Shown here one piece after another: positions 43,778 through 51,654 of a stretch of 64,000 bases of DNA. The first letter of the stretch is position 1. The number at the start of each line of letters is the position of its first letter. The stretch is from Bryocella elongata (GTDB lineage: Bacteria > Acidobacteriota > Terriglobia > Terriglobales > Acidobacteriaceae), in contig NZ_FNVA01000001.1 in the NCBI RefSeq assembly GCF_900108185.1, forward strand, positions 1,488,001 to 1,552,000, given 5' to 3'. The position numbers were made by a program, and so were the translations under genes. The notes beneath the pieces were generated by a model. The model did not search any database. It worked only from the letters and a program-made list of their open reading frames with translations, and was not told where the DNA came from.

Positions 43778-45538
43778 ATGAAAGCGTTCACTTGCGTTGT
43801 GTGCATCCTGGCCGGTATAGCGTCGTCCAACCCCGCTATCCGTGGACAGAGCGTGACCGCAAATGCATCAAACAATCGATCCTCTCCGATCCTCGACGTC
43901 ATCCACGATCGGGCAAGGCCGGGGTGTGTATCGCAGGACAACGCATCTTCCGTCGACACCAGCTACATCCCGATGGACAGCTGGATCTACCCCGCATTGG
44001 ACCGCCTTCAGGCGCTTGGGTACCTCGACTCCGGCTTCGAGGGCCTTCGGCCGTGGACTCGGCTGAGCATCTCCCATATGTTGGAGTGCACTGCCGGCAA
44101 GATCAACGCGGAGCACGGCGATCAGGAGGCCGCGCGGATCTACCTCGCGGTTCAGGCAGAGATTCAACCTCCACAGGAAGAAGCGTCAAACTTCCTGCGT
44201 CCTCGCAACAACTTCGAGAGCGCCTACGTTCGCCTTGGAGGCGTCGCCGGAACACCGCTGCGCGATAGCTTCCACCTCGGTCAAACGATCGCCAACGACT
44301 ACGGCCGTCCCTATCAGAGCGGCTTCGATCCCATCGCCGGCTTCAGCACACGCAGTCAGGCCGGACGTTTCTCGCTTTACTTCCGCAGCGAGTACCAACA
44401 CGCGCCGGACGCGCCTGGCTACTCCCCATCGCTGACTTCCCTTCTCTCGACGATCGATGGCATTCCTCTCGCCAGCAATCCGAACCAGCCAACGATTCCC
44501 AGCGGGCCGATCGCCGCGGCCAACGACTTCCGCATTATCGAAGCGACGCTCTCCTACCGTCTGTTCCAGCATGAGATCTCGTTCGGCAAGACCGATCACT
44601 GGCTGGGGCCTGGCCAGGGAGGGAGCTTTGCCGGCACAAACAATGCCGAGAGCATCTATACCTTCCAGATCGACCGCGTGGAACCGCTCCACGTACCGTG
44701 GCTTTCGACACTCACCGGTCCATTTCGCTATGAGTTCTTTGTCGGCAGCCTCAAGGGCCACACCGACCCGAACGTTCCCTGGTTTCACCTCGAGAAGATC
44801 AGCTTCAAGCCGACGAGCAACCTCGAGATGGGCTTTGAGCGAGGAACGATCTGGGGCGGAGAAGGCCATACCCCCATCACCGTTCATAGTTTTCTTCACA
44901 GCTTCTTCAGCTTTCAAAATGTCCCCGCTTCGGAGAAGCAATCGCGGAACGATCCTGGCGCGCGCTTTGGCAGTTTCGACTTTTCGTACCGGCTTCCCTT
45001 CGTCCGAAATTGGCTAACGCTGTATTCAGACTCACTCGTGCACGATGACGTAAGTCCCATCGACGCGCCTCGTCACGCGGGCATTCGCCCTGGCCTCTAC
45101 CTATCGCACTTCCCACATGCGCCACATCTCGATATGCGAGTAGAGGCGGCAAGTACCGATCCTGCAACCGGACGCAGCACCGGCGGGAGCTTTCTCTACA
45201 CGGAGTATGTCGAGAAACAGGGTTATACCAATAAGGGATTCATCATGGGTGATGCCATCGGCCGCGAGTCGAAAGGTGGTCAGGCGTGGTTGACCTATCA
45301 CCTGTCACCCCGCGAAAACGTCCAGTTCTCGTACCGCAATGCGAAGGCGGAGAACGACTTCATCCCTGGCGGAACGACTCAGAACATCTTCCAGGTGAAT
45401 GCCGTGAAGCGCCTGCGTAAAGACTTCGAACTGCGGGGCACCGAACAGTACGAGCGCTGGAAGGCCCCCGTCTATCAAACAGGACCCCATAGCGACGCAT
45501 CCGTGAGCATGCAGATCACGTGGTTTGCCCGGAGATAA
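43778..45538 (+). CDS. Capsule assembly Wzi family outer-membrane protein
   Basis: A 586-residue protein with a signal peptide (VVCILAGIASSNPAIRGQ). Seen: YIPMDSWIYPALDRLQALGYLDSGFEGLRPWTR, the alpha-helical opening common in Wzi-like proteins of Acidobacteriota, then alternating beta-strands of a barrel (FRYEFFVGSLKGH, FEMGFERGTIWGGEGH-type, ENVQFSYRNAKAEN) ending in MQITWFARR. Wzi binds capsule at the outer membrane. It follows the pump genes by 134 bases on the same strand with AAGGA before its ATG, so it may be co-transcribed, perhaps as part of an envelope response. Confidence 0.8.
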   Translation: MKAFTCVVCILAGIASSNPAIRGQSVTANASNNRSSPILDVIHDRARPGCVSQDNASSVDTSYIPMDSWIYPALDRLQALGYLDSGFEGLRPWTRLSISHMLECTAGKINAEHGDQEAARIYLAVQAEIQPPQEEASNFLRPRNNFESAYVRLGGVAGTPLRDSFHLGQTIANDYGRPYQSGFDPIAGFSTRSQAGRFSLYFRSEYQHAPDAPGYSPSLTSLLSTIDGIPLASNPNQPTIPSGPIAAANDFRIIEATLSYRLFQHEISFGKTDHWLGPGQGGSFAGTNNAESIYTFQIDRVEPLHVPWLSTLTGPFRYEFFVGSLKGHTDPNVPWFHLEKISFKPTSNLEMGFERGTIWGGEGHTPITVHSFLHSFFSFQNVPASEKQSRNDPGARFGSFDFSYRLPFVRNWLTLYSDSLVHDDVSPIDAPRHAGIRPGLYLSHFPHAPHLDMRVEAASTDPATGRSTGGSFLYTEYVEKQGYTNKGFIMGDAIGRESKGGQAWLTYHLSPRENVQFSYRNAKAENDFIPGGTTQNIFQVNAVKRLRKDFELRGTEQYERWKAPVYQTGPHSDASVSMQITWFARR

Positions 45539-45949
45539 CTGGCGCGGGGCTTCACTGGAGAGGACCTCTTCACGCTCTCCCGGTACAGGAATTTCCCCCG
45601 AAACGACCAGGTCTCGCGTATGTTGTGGCGGAATATGGTGCGCGTTGTGAGTAGATCGGGGGCGTAACGTTCCTAGAGCCGTTTGTGCGGCGGTCTAGCG
45701 GCTACTTAGGTGACAGGAACGATAGTCGCTTGCGTCCGCCGATGTGAGCCGTGGTCCCCCGGAAGTGCGCTTATTCCTGAAGGTTCAAGGGAGGGTATCT
45801 GGAAACCGCCTCACGAGCATTTCGATGTCTTCGGCAAAGACCTGGTACCTAAAGTCCAGTGTGCTCTCGATCGGTGCATCCTGATCGACGTTCGGCACGG
45901 CGGCACGAAGAGGCGCGTCCTTCCGAGCTGAACCTGAAGGGGCCGCCTC
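45539..45949. other. Region with no intact gene, probable insertion-sequence debris
   Basis: Between the Wzi-like gene and the recognisable orfB part nothing codes for a known family. The repeated CCGCCTCACGAG at about 45808 and 45945 and the weak similarity of TKRRVLPS to the TRECL part of IS3 OrfB suggest badly decayed transposon sequence. Confidence 0.35.
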
Positions 45950-46350
45950 ACGAGTGTGCTGGAGCGGCTGATCGCTGAGCATGGCAGCCCTAAGGCTGTC
46001 GCTCAGAAAACGGTCCCGAGTTCACTTCGAGCCGCATGCTGGCGTGTGCCGACAACCACCGCGTCGCGCCGGTCCAAATGCCGGCCGGCCGGCCGATACA
46101 GAACGGCCACGTGGAGACCTTCCATGGCCGACTGCGGAACGAATCCCTCAACGCAAGCTGGTTCCGTACCTTAGATCATGTCCGGTCCACGCTCGAAACC
46201 TGGCGGATAGAGTACAACGAAGAAAGACCCCGCTCGGCGCTCGACTATCGCACCCGGGGGAATTCCGCCGAACGCTCGAAGCGAGAGGGGCCACGGCCCC
46301 TTTCCCTTCGCAAACCACAACCATCAACCAAGAGAAACTCCAGTTATAAA
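45950..46350 (+). pseudogene. IS3-family transposase orfB, 3' remnant with frameshift
   Basis: Two frames give the C-terminal part of an IS3-family integrase domain. First comes VLERLIAEHGSPKAV, then after a frameshift SENGPEFTSSRMLACADNHRV and GRPIQNGHVETFHGRLRNESLN, SWFRTLDHVRSTLETWRIEYN and RPRSALDYRT. The catalytic second aspartate (usually CDNGPEF) reads E. Everything upstream of about 45950 is unrecognisable. The element end GGGGCAGGTCA lies at 46364-46374, matching my memory of IS407-group ends. Confidence 0.75.
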
Positions 46351-46616
46351 TGGCTGAACAGATGGGGCAGGTCAGAGCGTAGGCCAGCGAACCCTGCAAA
46401 TTCGCCAGTGTCACGTAAGAATATTGGCCAATACTGAATACCGAGACTTCTGTCACGTTCACATTCAGCAAGAAGTCGATCGCGCGCCAGCTCCCGGCTC
46501 ATAGCTCCGCCGAAGAAGCGAGTCACCTCCGGATCGCACCATAACGCCTCGGCAAATGCGGTATCGTCTTCGGTCCAGCGTCGAAACGTCAGATAGGCAG
46601 AGGGCGCGGGAAACAT
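46344..46616 (-). pseudogene. GNAT acetyltransferase, 3'-truncated at the IS3 remnant
   Basis: The first 80 residues are a GNAT N-acetyltransferase of the RimJ/RimL kind: LTFRRWTEDDTAFAEALWCDPEVTRFFGG, RLLAECERD, GIQYWPIFLRDTGEFAGFAGLR. Normal proteins continue for about 90 more residues with the acetyl-CoA-binding loop; here the coding match stops at 46375, exactly where the insertion-sequence end begins, and the frame ends 10 codons later. ATG at 46616 has GGAG 7 bases upstream. The 3' half was not found on the far side of the remnant. Confidence 0.7.
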
Positions 46617-46806
46617 GGTTGCTCCGAGCAGTTCGCTAGCGTCCTCTGAAACGCGCTATGGCGATTGTGCGTGAGTCCAGAAACACTCCCGGCGACATGG
46701 GCGCTTGAACTAAGTCGCGGGGTTCCTGCCCCCCCCGGGAGCGCCAGTTTAATTGGGGCCCGTTCACGCTTACAAAGGGCTTCGTCCTCATCGTCGAGGT
46801 ACTCCG

Positions 46807-47538
46807 CTAGTGTGAATACACCCTGATACATGTATCGCTACCTGAATCAGCTCCCTTCATCAAGGTGGCTGGACATGAAGTGCCGCTCTGAGTCTTCTCG
46901 AGCACAAGATGGGTCGCGTATTCCGAAGTCTTGCGGTCGGTTATCGAAAACCCTAACGCATGAAGGTCCAGACCATTGAACAGCGGCTCTCCTTGACCCA
47001 GAAGAACGGGCACCGACGCGATGTGAAGAGAGTCGATTAGGCTCGCTCTTAGATACTGCCGCACCGTGGCCACTCCGCCTCCGATCTTGACGTCTTTGCT
47101 GCCGGCCGCCTCCTTCGCAAGGACCAGCGCCTCCTCGAATCCGCCCGTCACAAAGTGGAAGGTGGTTCCCCCCTCCATCACCAGAGGTTCACGCTCGTGA
47201 TGGGTGAGAACGAAGGTAGGTGCGTGGTATGGCGGATTCTCACCCCACCACCCCTTCCAGGAGTCGTCTGGCCATGGACCGCGCACAGGACCGAACATGT
47301 TGCGGCCGAGGATGAAGGCACCGAAGTTCCCCATCGCGCGCTGCGCAAACATCTCGTCTGTATCATCTCCTGTGGTTCCTCCCTCCTTCCCGACCATGGA
47401 GCAAAAGGTCTTAGTATGGAAGAACCACTGAAATATCTCTCGTCCCCGCTTTCCCAGCGGATATTCCAGACTCTGTTCGATCCCAGCGCCGAAACCGTCC
47501 AACGAAACACCAAATCCCGCGACTCGAACCTTTGACAT
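46807..47538 (-). CDS. DHFR / RibD C-terminal-like reductase
   Basis: A 243-residue protein of the dihydrofolate-reductase-like family. Seen: VAGFGVSLDGFGAG at residues 5-18, GNFGAFILGRNMFGPVRGPW, FVLTHHEREPL, and KDVKIGGGVATVRQYLRASLIDSLHIASVPVLLGQGEPLF, the NADPH-binding and domain-closing motifs. ATG at 47538 has GGAGAGG upstream; the start at 47556 is weaker. The last 20 residues (after LVLEKTQ) go beyond the usual family end. It follows the YCII gene by 44 bases, giving a sigma factor-YCII-reductase row. Its substrate is unknown; real folate reduction is unlikely. Confidence 0.85.
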   Translation of the reverse strand: MSKVRVAGFGVSLDGFGAGIEQSLEYPLGKRGREIFQWFFHTKTFCSMVGKEGGTTGDDTDEMFAQRAMGNFGAFILGRNMFGPVRGPWPDDSWKGWWGENPPYHAPTFVLTHHEREPLVMEGGTTFHFVTGGFEEALVLAKEAAGSKDVKIGGGVATVRQYLRASLIDSLHIASVPVLLGQGEPLFNGLDLHALGFSITDRKTSEYATHLVLEKTQSGTSCPATLMKGADSGSDTCIRVYSH

Positions 47539-47582
47539 CCGAACCCTCTCCTTCAATATGTTGTGCGGAGCCTTTGTGTACT

Positions 47583-47984
47583 TCAGCGGGAGGTGCGCCT
47601 GCGCCGCCGCTGTTCGCTGGCCCTCATCATTTCACTCAAATCGCCAGCGGGACGTATCTCGAAAAGCGTCCCATACTTCAAGGATGGATGCTGCGACATG
47701 AGCTGAATTGCATGATTCATGTCGCGCGCTTCCAGAACAAGAATGCCGCCGAGTTGCTCCTTGGTTTCGGCATACGGACCGTCTGTGGTCGCGACTTTGC
47801 CATTCTTCCAATACAGGCTCAACCCGGATTCGCGAGGTTGAAGAGCTTCTCCTGCAGCAAAGTGCCCATTCATGCGCAAATGGTCGTCGAACTCAAAGCA
47901 TTCGTCCACCATTGCGTTTCGCTCATCCTCGGTCATGCTCGCATGTTTTTCTGGATCGTAATATCCCAAACAGATGTATTTCAT
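47583..47984 (-). CDS. YCII / DGPF-domain protein
   Basis: A 133-residue protein with the YCII fold. Seen: KYICLGYYDPEKHASMTEDERNAM at the start, the signature GKVATTDGPYAETKEQLGGILVLEARDMNHAIQLMSQHP, and a basic tail (QRRRRRTSR). DGPF proteins are known partners of ECF42-group sigma factors, and here the sigma gene lies 56 bases upstream on the same strand. Their role in signalling is not established; a small enzyme or an anti-sigma-like partner has been considered. Confidence 0.9.
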   Translation of the reverse strand: MKYICLGYYDPEKHASMTEDERNAMVDECFEFDDHLRMNGHFAAGEALQPRESGLSLYWKNGKVATTDGPYAETKEQLGGILVLEARDMNHAIQLMSQHPSLKYGTLFEIRPAGDLSEMMRASEQRRRRRTSR

Positions 47985-48040
47985 ATGTCTCTCCTTATGT
48001 TGGTTGCCAGCAACGCAACCGACGCGCTGGATTGTTCACC

Positions 48041-49318
48041 CTATAGTCGTTGGGCTATGGGGAAATCGACAGCGGAGCCAATTTTGTTTTTAAATTCCTC
48101 GATCCGCGCAGCGAGGAAACGACGCCCCGGCTTCTGCCAAGTCAGGGCAAGGGCCTTCTCATAGCAGGCACGAGCCTCCGGAAACCGCCCTAGCCTGCGA
48201 CACAAATCCGCATGGGCGGAGTAAGCGAGGGGATAGTTGGCGAGTTCGTCCCGGGCTAGAAGGCCTTCGATGAGACGAAGCCCTCGCTCGGGATCTCCGG
48301 ACATGGCGACGGCAACTGCACGGTTGAGTTCCACAACCGGAGATGGCTGTATCCGAATCAGTCGGTCGTACAGCAGCGTTATCTGGCGCCAGTCCGTGGA
48401 CGTTGCCGAGGAAGTCTCTGCGTGAACTGCCGCGATGGCCGCCTGCAGGGTGTAGGGACCGAAACGATGCGATCGAAGAGCACTTTCGGTGAGCGCGATG
48501 CCTTCGGCGATCTGATCTCGATTCCAAAGGGAGCGATCCTGCCGGTCCAGCAGGGTCAGCTCTCCATCTACCGTGCTTCGAGCGGCGCGGCGCGATTCCT
48601 GCAACAGCATGAGCCCCAACAAGCCCATCACCTCGGGTTCCGGGAGAAAGTCGAGGAGCAGTCTCCCCAGCCGGATCGCCTCGCGGCTCAATCCGGCTCC
48701 TGTTACTTCCGCAGAATAACCCGCGTTGCACACCAGGTAGACAACCTGAAGTACTGCCCCCAACCTCGCCGATAACTCCTGCGACACCGGCACTTGGTAA
48801 GGAATCGATTTATCGCGGATGATACCTTTCGCCCGAACGATCCGTTGAGCAAGCGTGGCCGGAGTCAGGAGAAATGCCCGGGCAATCTCATCTGTTGTCA
48901 GGCCGCAGACTTCCCGCAGTGTTAACGCAACCTGCCCCTCCGCTGGCAGAGCAGGATGGCAGCAGGTGAAGAGGAGACGAAGACGATCGTCCCCCATCTC
49001 CTCTTCCTGAGGCGCTCCATTGGCTCGCGCTTCGAGATGAAGTGCCAGGTCACCCAGTGCCGCGTCGAAGCGTCCCCGCCGGCGCATCATGTCGATGGCC
49101 TTGAATCGTCCAGCCGATATGAGCCAAGGGCGCGGCTTGTTCGGGAGGCCTGTCTGCGGCCACATCTGCAGGGCGGCAGCGAAAGCCTCGTGCATGGCCT
49201 CTTGGGCGAGATCGAGATCGCCGAGCAGGCGCACCAATGTCGCCAGAATTCTGCCCGATTCCGACCGGTAAAGAGTCTCTATGGTCCTACTCAGATCTTC
49301 GGGCGCATTCGATGGCAT
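48041..49318 (-). CDS. ECF42-type RNA polymerase sigma factor with C-terminal helical domain
   Basis: A 425-residue sigma factor, about twice the usual ECF length. Seen: sigma-2 region (IETLYRSESGRILATLVRLLGDLDLAQEAMHEAFAAAL, WLISAGRFKAIDMMRRRGRF), a linker, sigma-4 with LTLREVCGLTTDEIARAFLLTPATLAQRIVRAK, and a long helical TPR-like C-terminal domain (LYDRLIRIQPSPVVELNRAVAVAMSG, LGRFPEARACYEKALALT). This is the ECF42 arrangement, where the C-terminal domain replaces a separate anti-sigma factor. ATG at 49318 is preferred to 49354. The YCII and reductase genes follow in the same direction. Confidence 0.92.
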   Translation of the reverse strand: MPSNAPEDLSRTIETLYRSESGRILATLVRLLGDLDLAQEAMHEAFAAALQMWPQTGLPNKPRPWLISAGRFKAIDMMRRRGRFDAALGDLALHLEARANGAPQEEEMGDDRLRLLFTCCHPALPAEGQVALTLREVCGLTTDEIARAFLLTPATLAQRIVRAKGIIRDKSIPYQVPVSQELSARLGAVLQVVYLVCNAGYSAEVTGAGLSREAIRLGRLLLDFLPEPEVMGLLGLMLLQESRRAARSTVDGELTLLDRQDRSLWNRDQIAEGIALTESALRSHRFGPYTLQAAIAAVHAETSSATSTDWRQITLLYDRLIRIQPSPVVELNRAVAVAMSGDPERGLRLIEGLLARDELANYPLAYSAHADLCRRLGRFPEARACYEKALALTWQKPGRRFLAARIEEFKNKIGSAVDFPIAQRL

Positions 49319-49496
49319 GCATGTCAAACTAGCAAACGGACGGACACGGCACAACTACAGTTGGCTGTTTGCCGCCCCATCGTCCCATTGACAGGCTAAT
49401 GGCTGATTATGGGCAGCTTTGGACTAAGCAAGCCATAACAGATCGGAATAAAAGGGCGCGGGGCCCTGCCACTAAATTTGACGAGTTGTCGCCATG

Positions 49497-50091
49497 TCGT
49501 ACGAGTATCTATGACCGCTTCATGGAGCGTGCCCTGAAGCGCATCAAGGCCATCCGCCAGGCCAGTCCACTGGAGATGTCCACAATGATTGGCGCCCAGG
49601 CCTCCAAGCAGCAATTCGACAAGATCATGTCCTACCTGGACCTTGGGCGACAGGAAGGCGCGGAGCTACTGGCCGGTGGCGCAGCGGCCACGATGGAAGG
49701 CGACCTCAGCGGTGGCTTCTACATTCAGCCCACAGTCTTCAAAGGCCACAACAAGATGCGCATCTTCCAGGAAGAGATCTTCGGCCCCGTGCTCTGCGTC
49801 ACGACCTTCAAGACCGATGAGGAAGCTCTGGAACTCGCGAATGACACGCTCTACGGGCTCGGTGCCGGCATCTGGACACGTGACCTGAATCGAGCCTACC
49901 GCTTCGGCCGCAACATCGAAGCGGGTCGAGTCTGGACAAACTGCTATCACCTCTACCCTGCTCATGCGGCCTTCGGTGGATACAAACAGAGCGGCATAGG
50001 CAGAGAGAATCACCTGATGATGCTGGATCACTATCAGCAGACGAAATGTCAGCTGGTGAGCTATGGGATCAAGGCGCTGGGGATCTACTAA
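49497..50091 (+). pseudogene. Aldehyde dehydrogenase, 5'-truncated (C-terminal 195 residues only)
   Basis: From [14 protein letters not shown] onward the protein is a typical NAD aldehyde dehydrogenase of the AldB/ExaC kind ([75 protein letters not shown]). The N-terminal NAD-binding domain, catalytic glutamate and catalytic cysteine (expected just before the retained part) are missing. The upstream open frame from 49369 encodes unrelated sequence. The gene ends TAATG, overlapping the DUF779 start, so the operon order ALDH-DUF779-ADH is kept although the ALDH cannot be active. Confidence 0.75.
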
Positions 50092-50468
50092 TGGAGGGCG
50101 AGCCACTTCGCGTCATCGCCACGGCTGCGGCCCTGAAGCTCATCGCAGAGCTCAGGGCCGAGCACGGACCGGTGATCTTCTTCCAGTCCGGAGGTTGTTG
50201 CGAGGGTAGCGCGCCGATGTGTTTTCCCCTCGACGAGCTGCACTTGAGCAGCAGCGATGTGTTGCTGGGCGACATTGGCGAATCTCCCTTCTATATCTCC
50301 ACACGGTATTTCGAGTATTGGAAGCACACGCAGATGATCGTCGATGTCGTCCCCGGCTTTGGGGCCGGATTCTCTCTCGAAGGCCCAGAAGGGCTTACGT
50401 TCATCACGCGCTCCCGCGTCTTCACAGATGCGGAGATCCGGGAGCTCCGCGAGACAGATCGCATCTAG
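50091..50468 (+). CDS. DUF779 protein
   Basis: A 125-residue protein of a family usually encoded beside aldehyde and alcohol dehydrogenases. Seen: GPVIFFQSGGCCEGSAPMC near residues 24-42 with paired cysteines, DVLLGDIG, and IVDVVPGFGAGFSLEGPEGLTFITRSRVFT. The cysteine-rich GGCCEGS motif may bind a metal or act as a redox site; function is not known to me. ATG at 50091 overlaps the ALDH stop codon; an ATG at 50046 lies inside the ALDH gene and is rejected. Confidence 0.88.
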   Translation: MEGEPLRVIATAAALKLIAELRAEHGPVIFFQSGGCCEGSAPMCFPLDELHLSSSDVLLGDIGESPFYISTRYFEYWKHTQMIVDVVPGFGAGFSLEGPEGLTFITRSRVFTDAEIRELRETDRI

Positions 50469-50530
50469 AGCCACATTCAACGCGCTCACGAGAAACATCA
50501 CGCAAGCAGCACCACGAAAGGTCGTTTCGT

Positions 50531-51565
50531 ATGGCAAAGACAATGAAAGCCGCGGTCGTTCGTGAATTTGGGAAGCCACTCGTCATCGAAGAGGTTCCCA
50601 TCCCAGAGGTGGGTCCAGGGCAAGCACTCATGAAGGTGATGTCCACCGGCGTATGCCACACCGATCTGCACGCCGTTGAAGGCGATTGGCCCATCAAGCC
50701 CACGCCTCCGTTTATCCCCGGACATGAAGGCGCCGGTATCGTGACCGCCGTGGGCGCGGGCGTCAAGACCGTGAAAGAAGGCGACCGCGTCGGTGTACCT
50801 TGGCTCTACAGCGCGTGCGGCCACTGTGAATACTGCCTCACGGGCTGGGAGACACTGTGCAAGCAGCAACAGAATGCCGGCTACTCGGTGAATGGAAGCT
50901 TCGCCGAATATGTCCTGGTCGACCCGGACTATGTCGGTCACCTTCCCGCGAACGTTGACTTCACTCCGATCGCACCGATCCTTTGCGCGGGCGTCACCGT
51001 CTACAAGGGCCTCAAGGAAACCGAAGCTCGTCCCGGGCAATGGGTTGTGATCTCCGGCATAGGTGGACTGGGTCATCTTGCGGTACAGTACGCCAAAGCG
51101 ATGGGACTGCACGTGCTCGCCGTCGATATCGCGCAGGAGAAGCTGGACCTCGCGAAGAAACTCGGAGCCGATGTAACCGTGAACGGCCTGGATGCGGATG
51201 CGATCCAGCAGACAATGGATGCTACCGGCGGAGGGGCACATGGAGTGCTCGTCACCGCAGTCTCGCCCAAGGCATTTGCACTGGCGGAAAACCTCCTGCG
51301 TCGCAAGGGCGTCATGGCGTTGTGTGGGTTGCCTCCGGGAGACTTCCCGCTCTCCATCTTCGACATGGTGCTCAATCGCAAGACGCTGCGCGGCTCGATC
51401 GTCGGTACACGCATCGATCTCTCCGAATGCCTCAGCTTTGCTGCGGAAGGCAAGGTCAAGGTCACCTACCAGACGGCTGCGCTAGAGGACGTGAATGCGA
51501 TTTTCGACCGTATGCGTGCCGGCAAGATCGACGGCCGCATCGTGATGGAGATCGCAAAGACATAG
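50531..51565 (+). CDS. adhP: Zinc-dependent alcohol dehydrogenase
   Basis: A 344-residue medium-chain dehydrogenase oxidising ethanol and similar alcohols with NAD. Seen: catalytic zinc ligands C42, H65 (in PGHEGAG) and C152 (PILCAG), structural zinc cysteines C96, C99, C102 and C110, and the nucleotide motif ISGIGGLGHLAVQYAKAMG. The length and motifs match AdhP. It follows DUF779 with a 62-base gap. With the glyoxylate-shunt genes and CoA-transferase nearby it fits a C2-compound pathway. It converges on malate synthase, with a terminator between. Confidence 0.93.
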   Translation: MAKTMKAAVVREFGKPLVIEEVPIPEVGPGQALMKVMSTGVCHTDLHAVEGDWPIKPTPPFIPGHEGAGIVTAVGAGVKTVKEGDRVGVPWLYSACGHCEYCLTGWETLCKQQQNAGYSVNGSFAEYVLVDPDYVGHLPANVDFTPIAPILCAGVTVYKGLKETEARPGQWVVISGIGGLGHLAVQYAKAMGLHVLAVDIAQEKLDLAKKLGADVTVNGLDADAIQQTMDATGGGAHGVLVTAVSPKAFALAENLLRRKGVMALCGLPPGDFPLSIFDMVLNRKTLRGSIVGTRIDLSECLSFAAEGKVKVTYQTAALEDVNAIFDRMRAGKIDGRIVMEIAKT

Positions 51566-51583
51566 CAGGACCAGGAGACAGAC

Positions 51584-51619
51584 CCGCAGCCGGGGAGGAC
51601 GTTCCTCCCCACACTGCGG
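51584..51619. terminator. Bidirectional terminator between adhP and aceB
   Basis: CCGCAG/CTGCGG (outer, 51584-51589 and 51614-51619) and GGGGAGGA/TCCTCCCC (inner, 51592-51599 and 51603-51610) form a strong stacked hairpin between the two convergent genes. No T-run is evident. Confidence 0.6.
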
Positions 51620-51654
51620 CACCTGCTCCAGATCAATTTGAGGTGGCGGCAACA

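Noticed and set aside
45539-45800. Search for the missing C-terminal half of the GNAT gene on the far side of the IS3 remnant
   Set aside because: Reverse-strand translation shows no acetyltransferase motif, so simple interruption by an insertion is not supported; sequence was also deleted.
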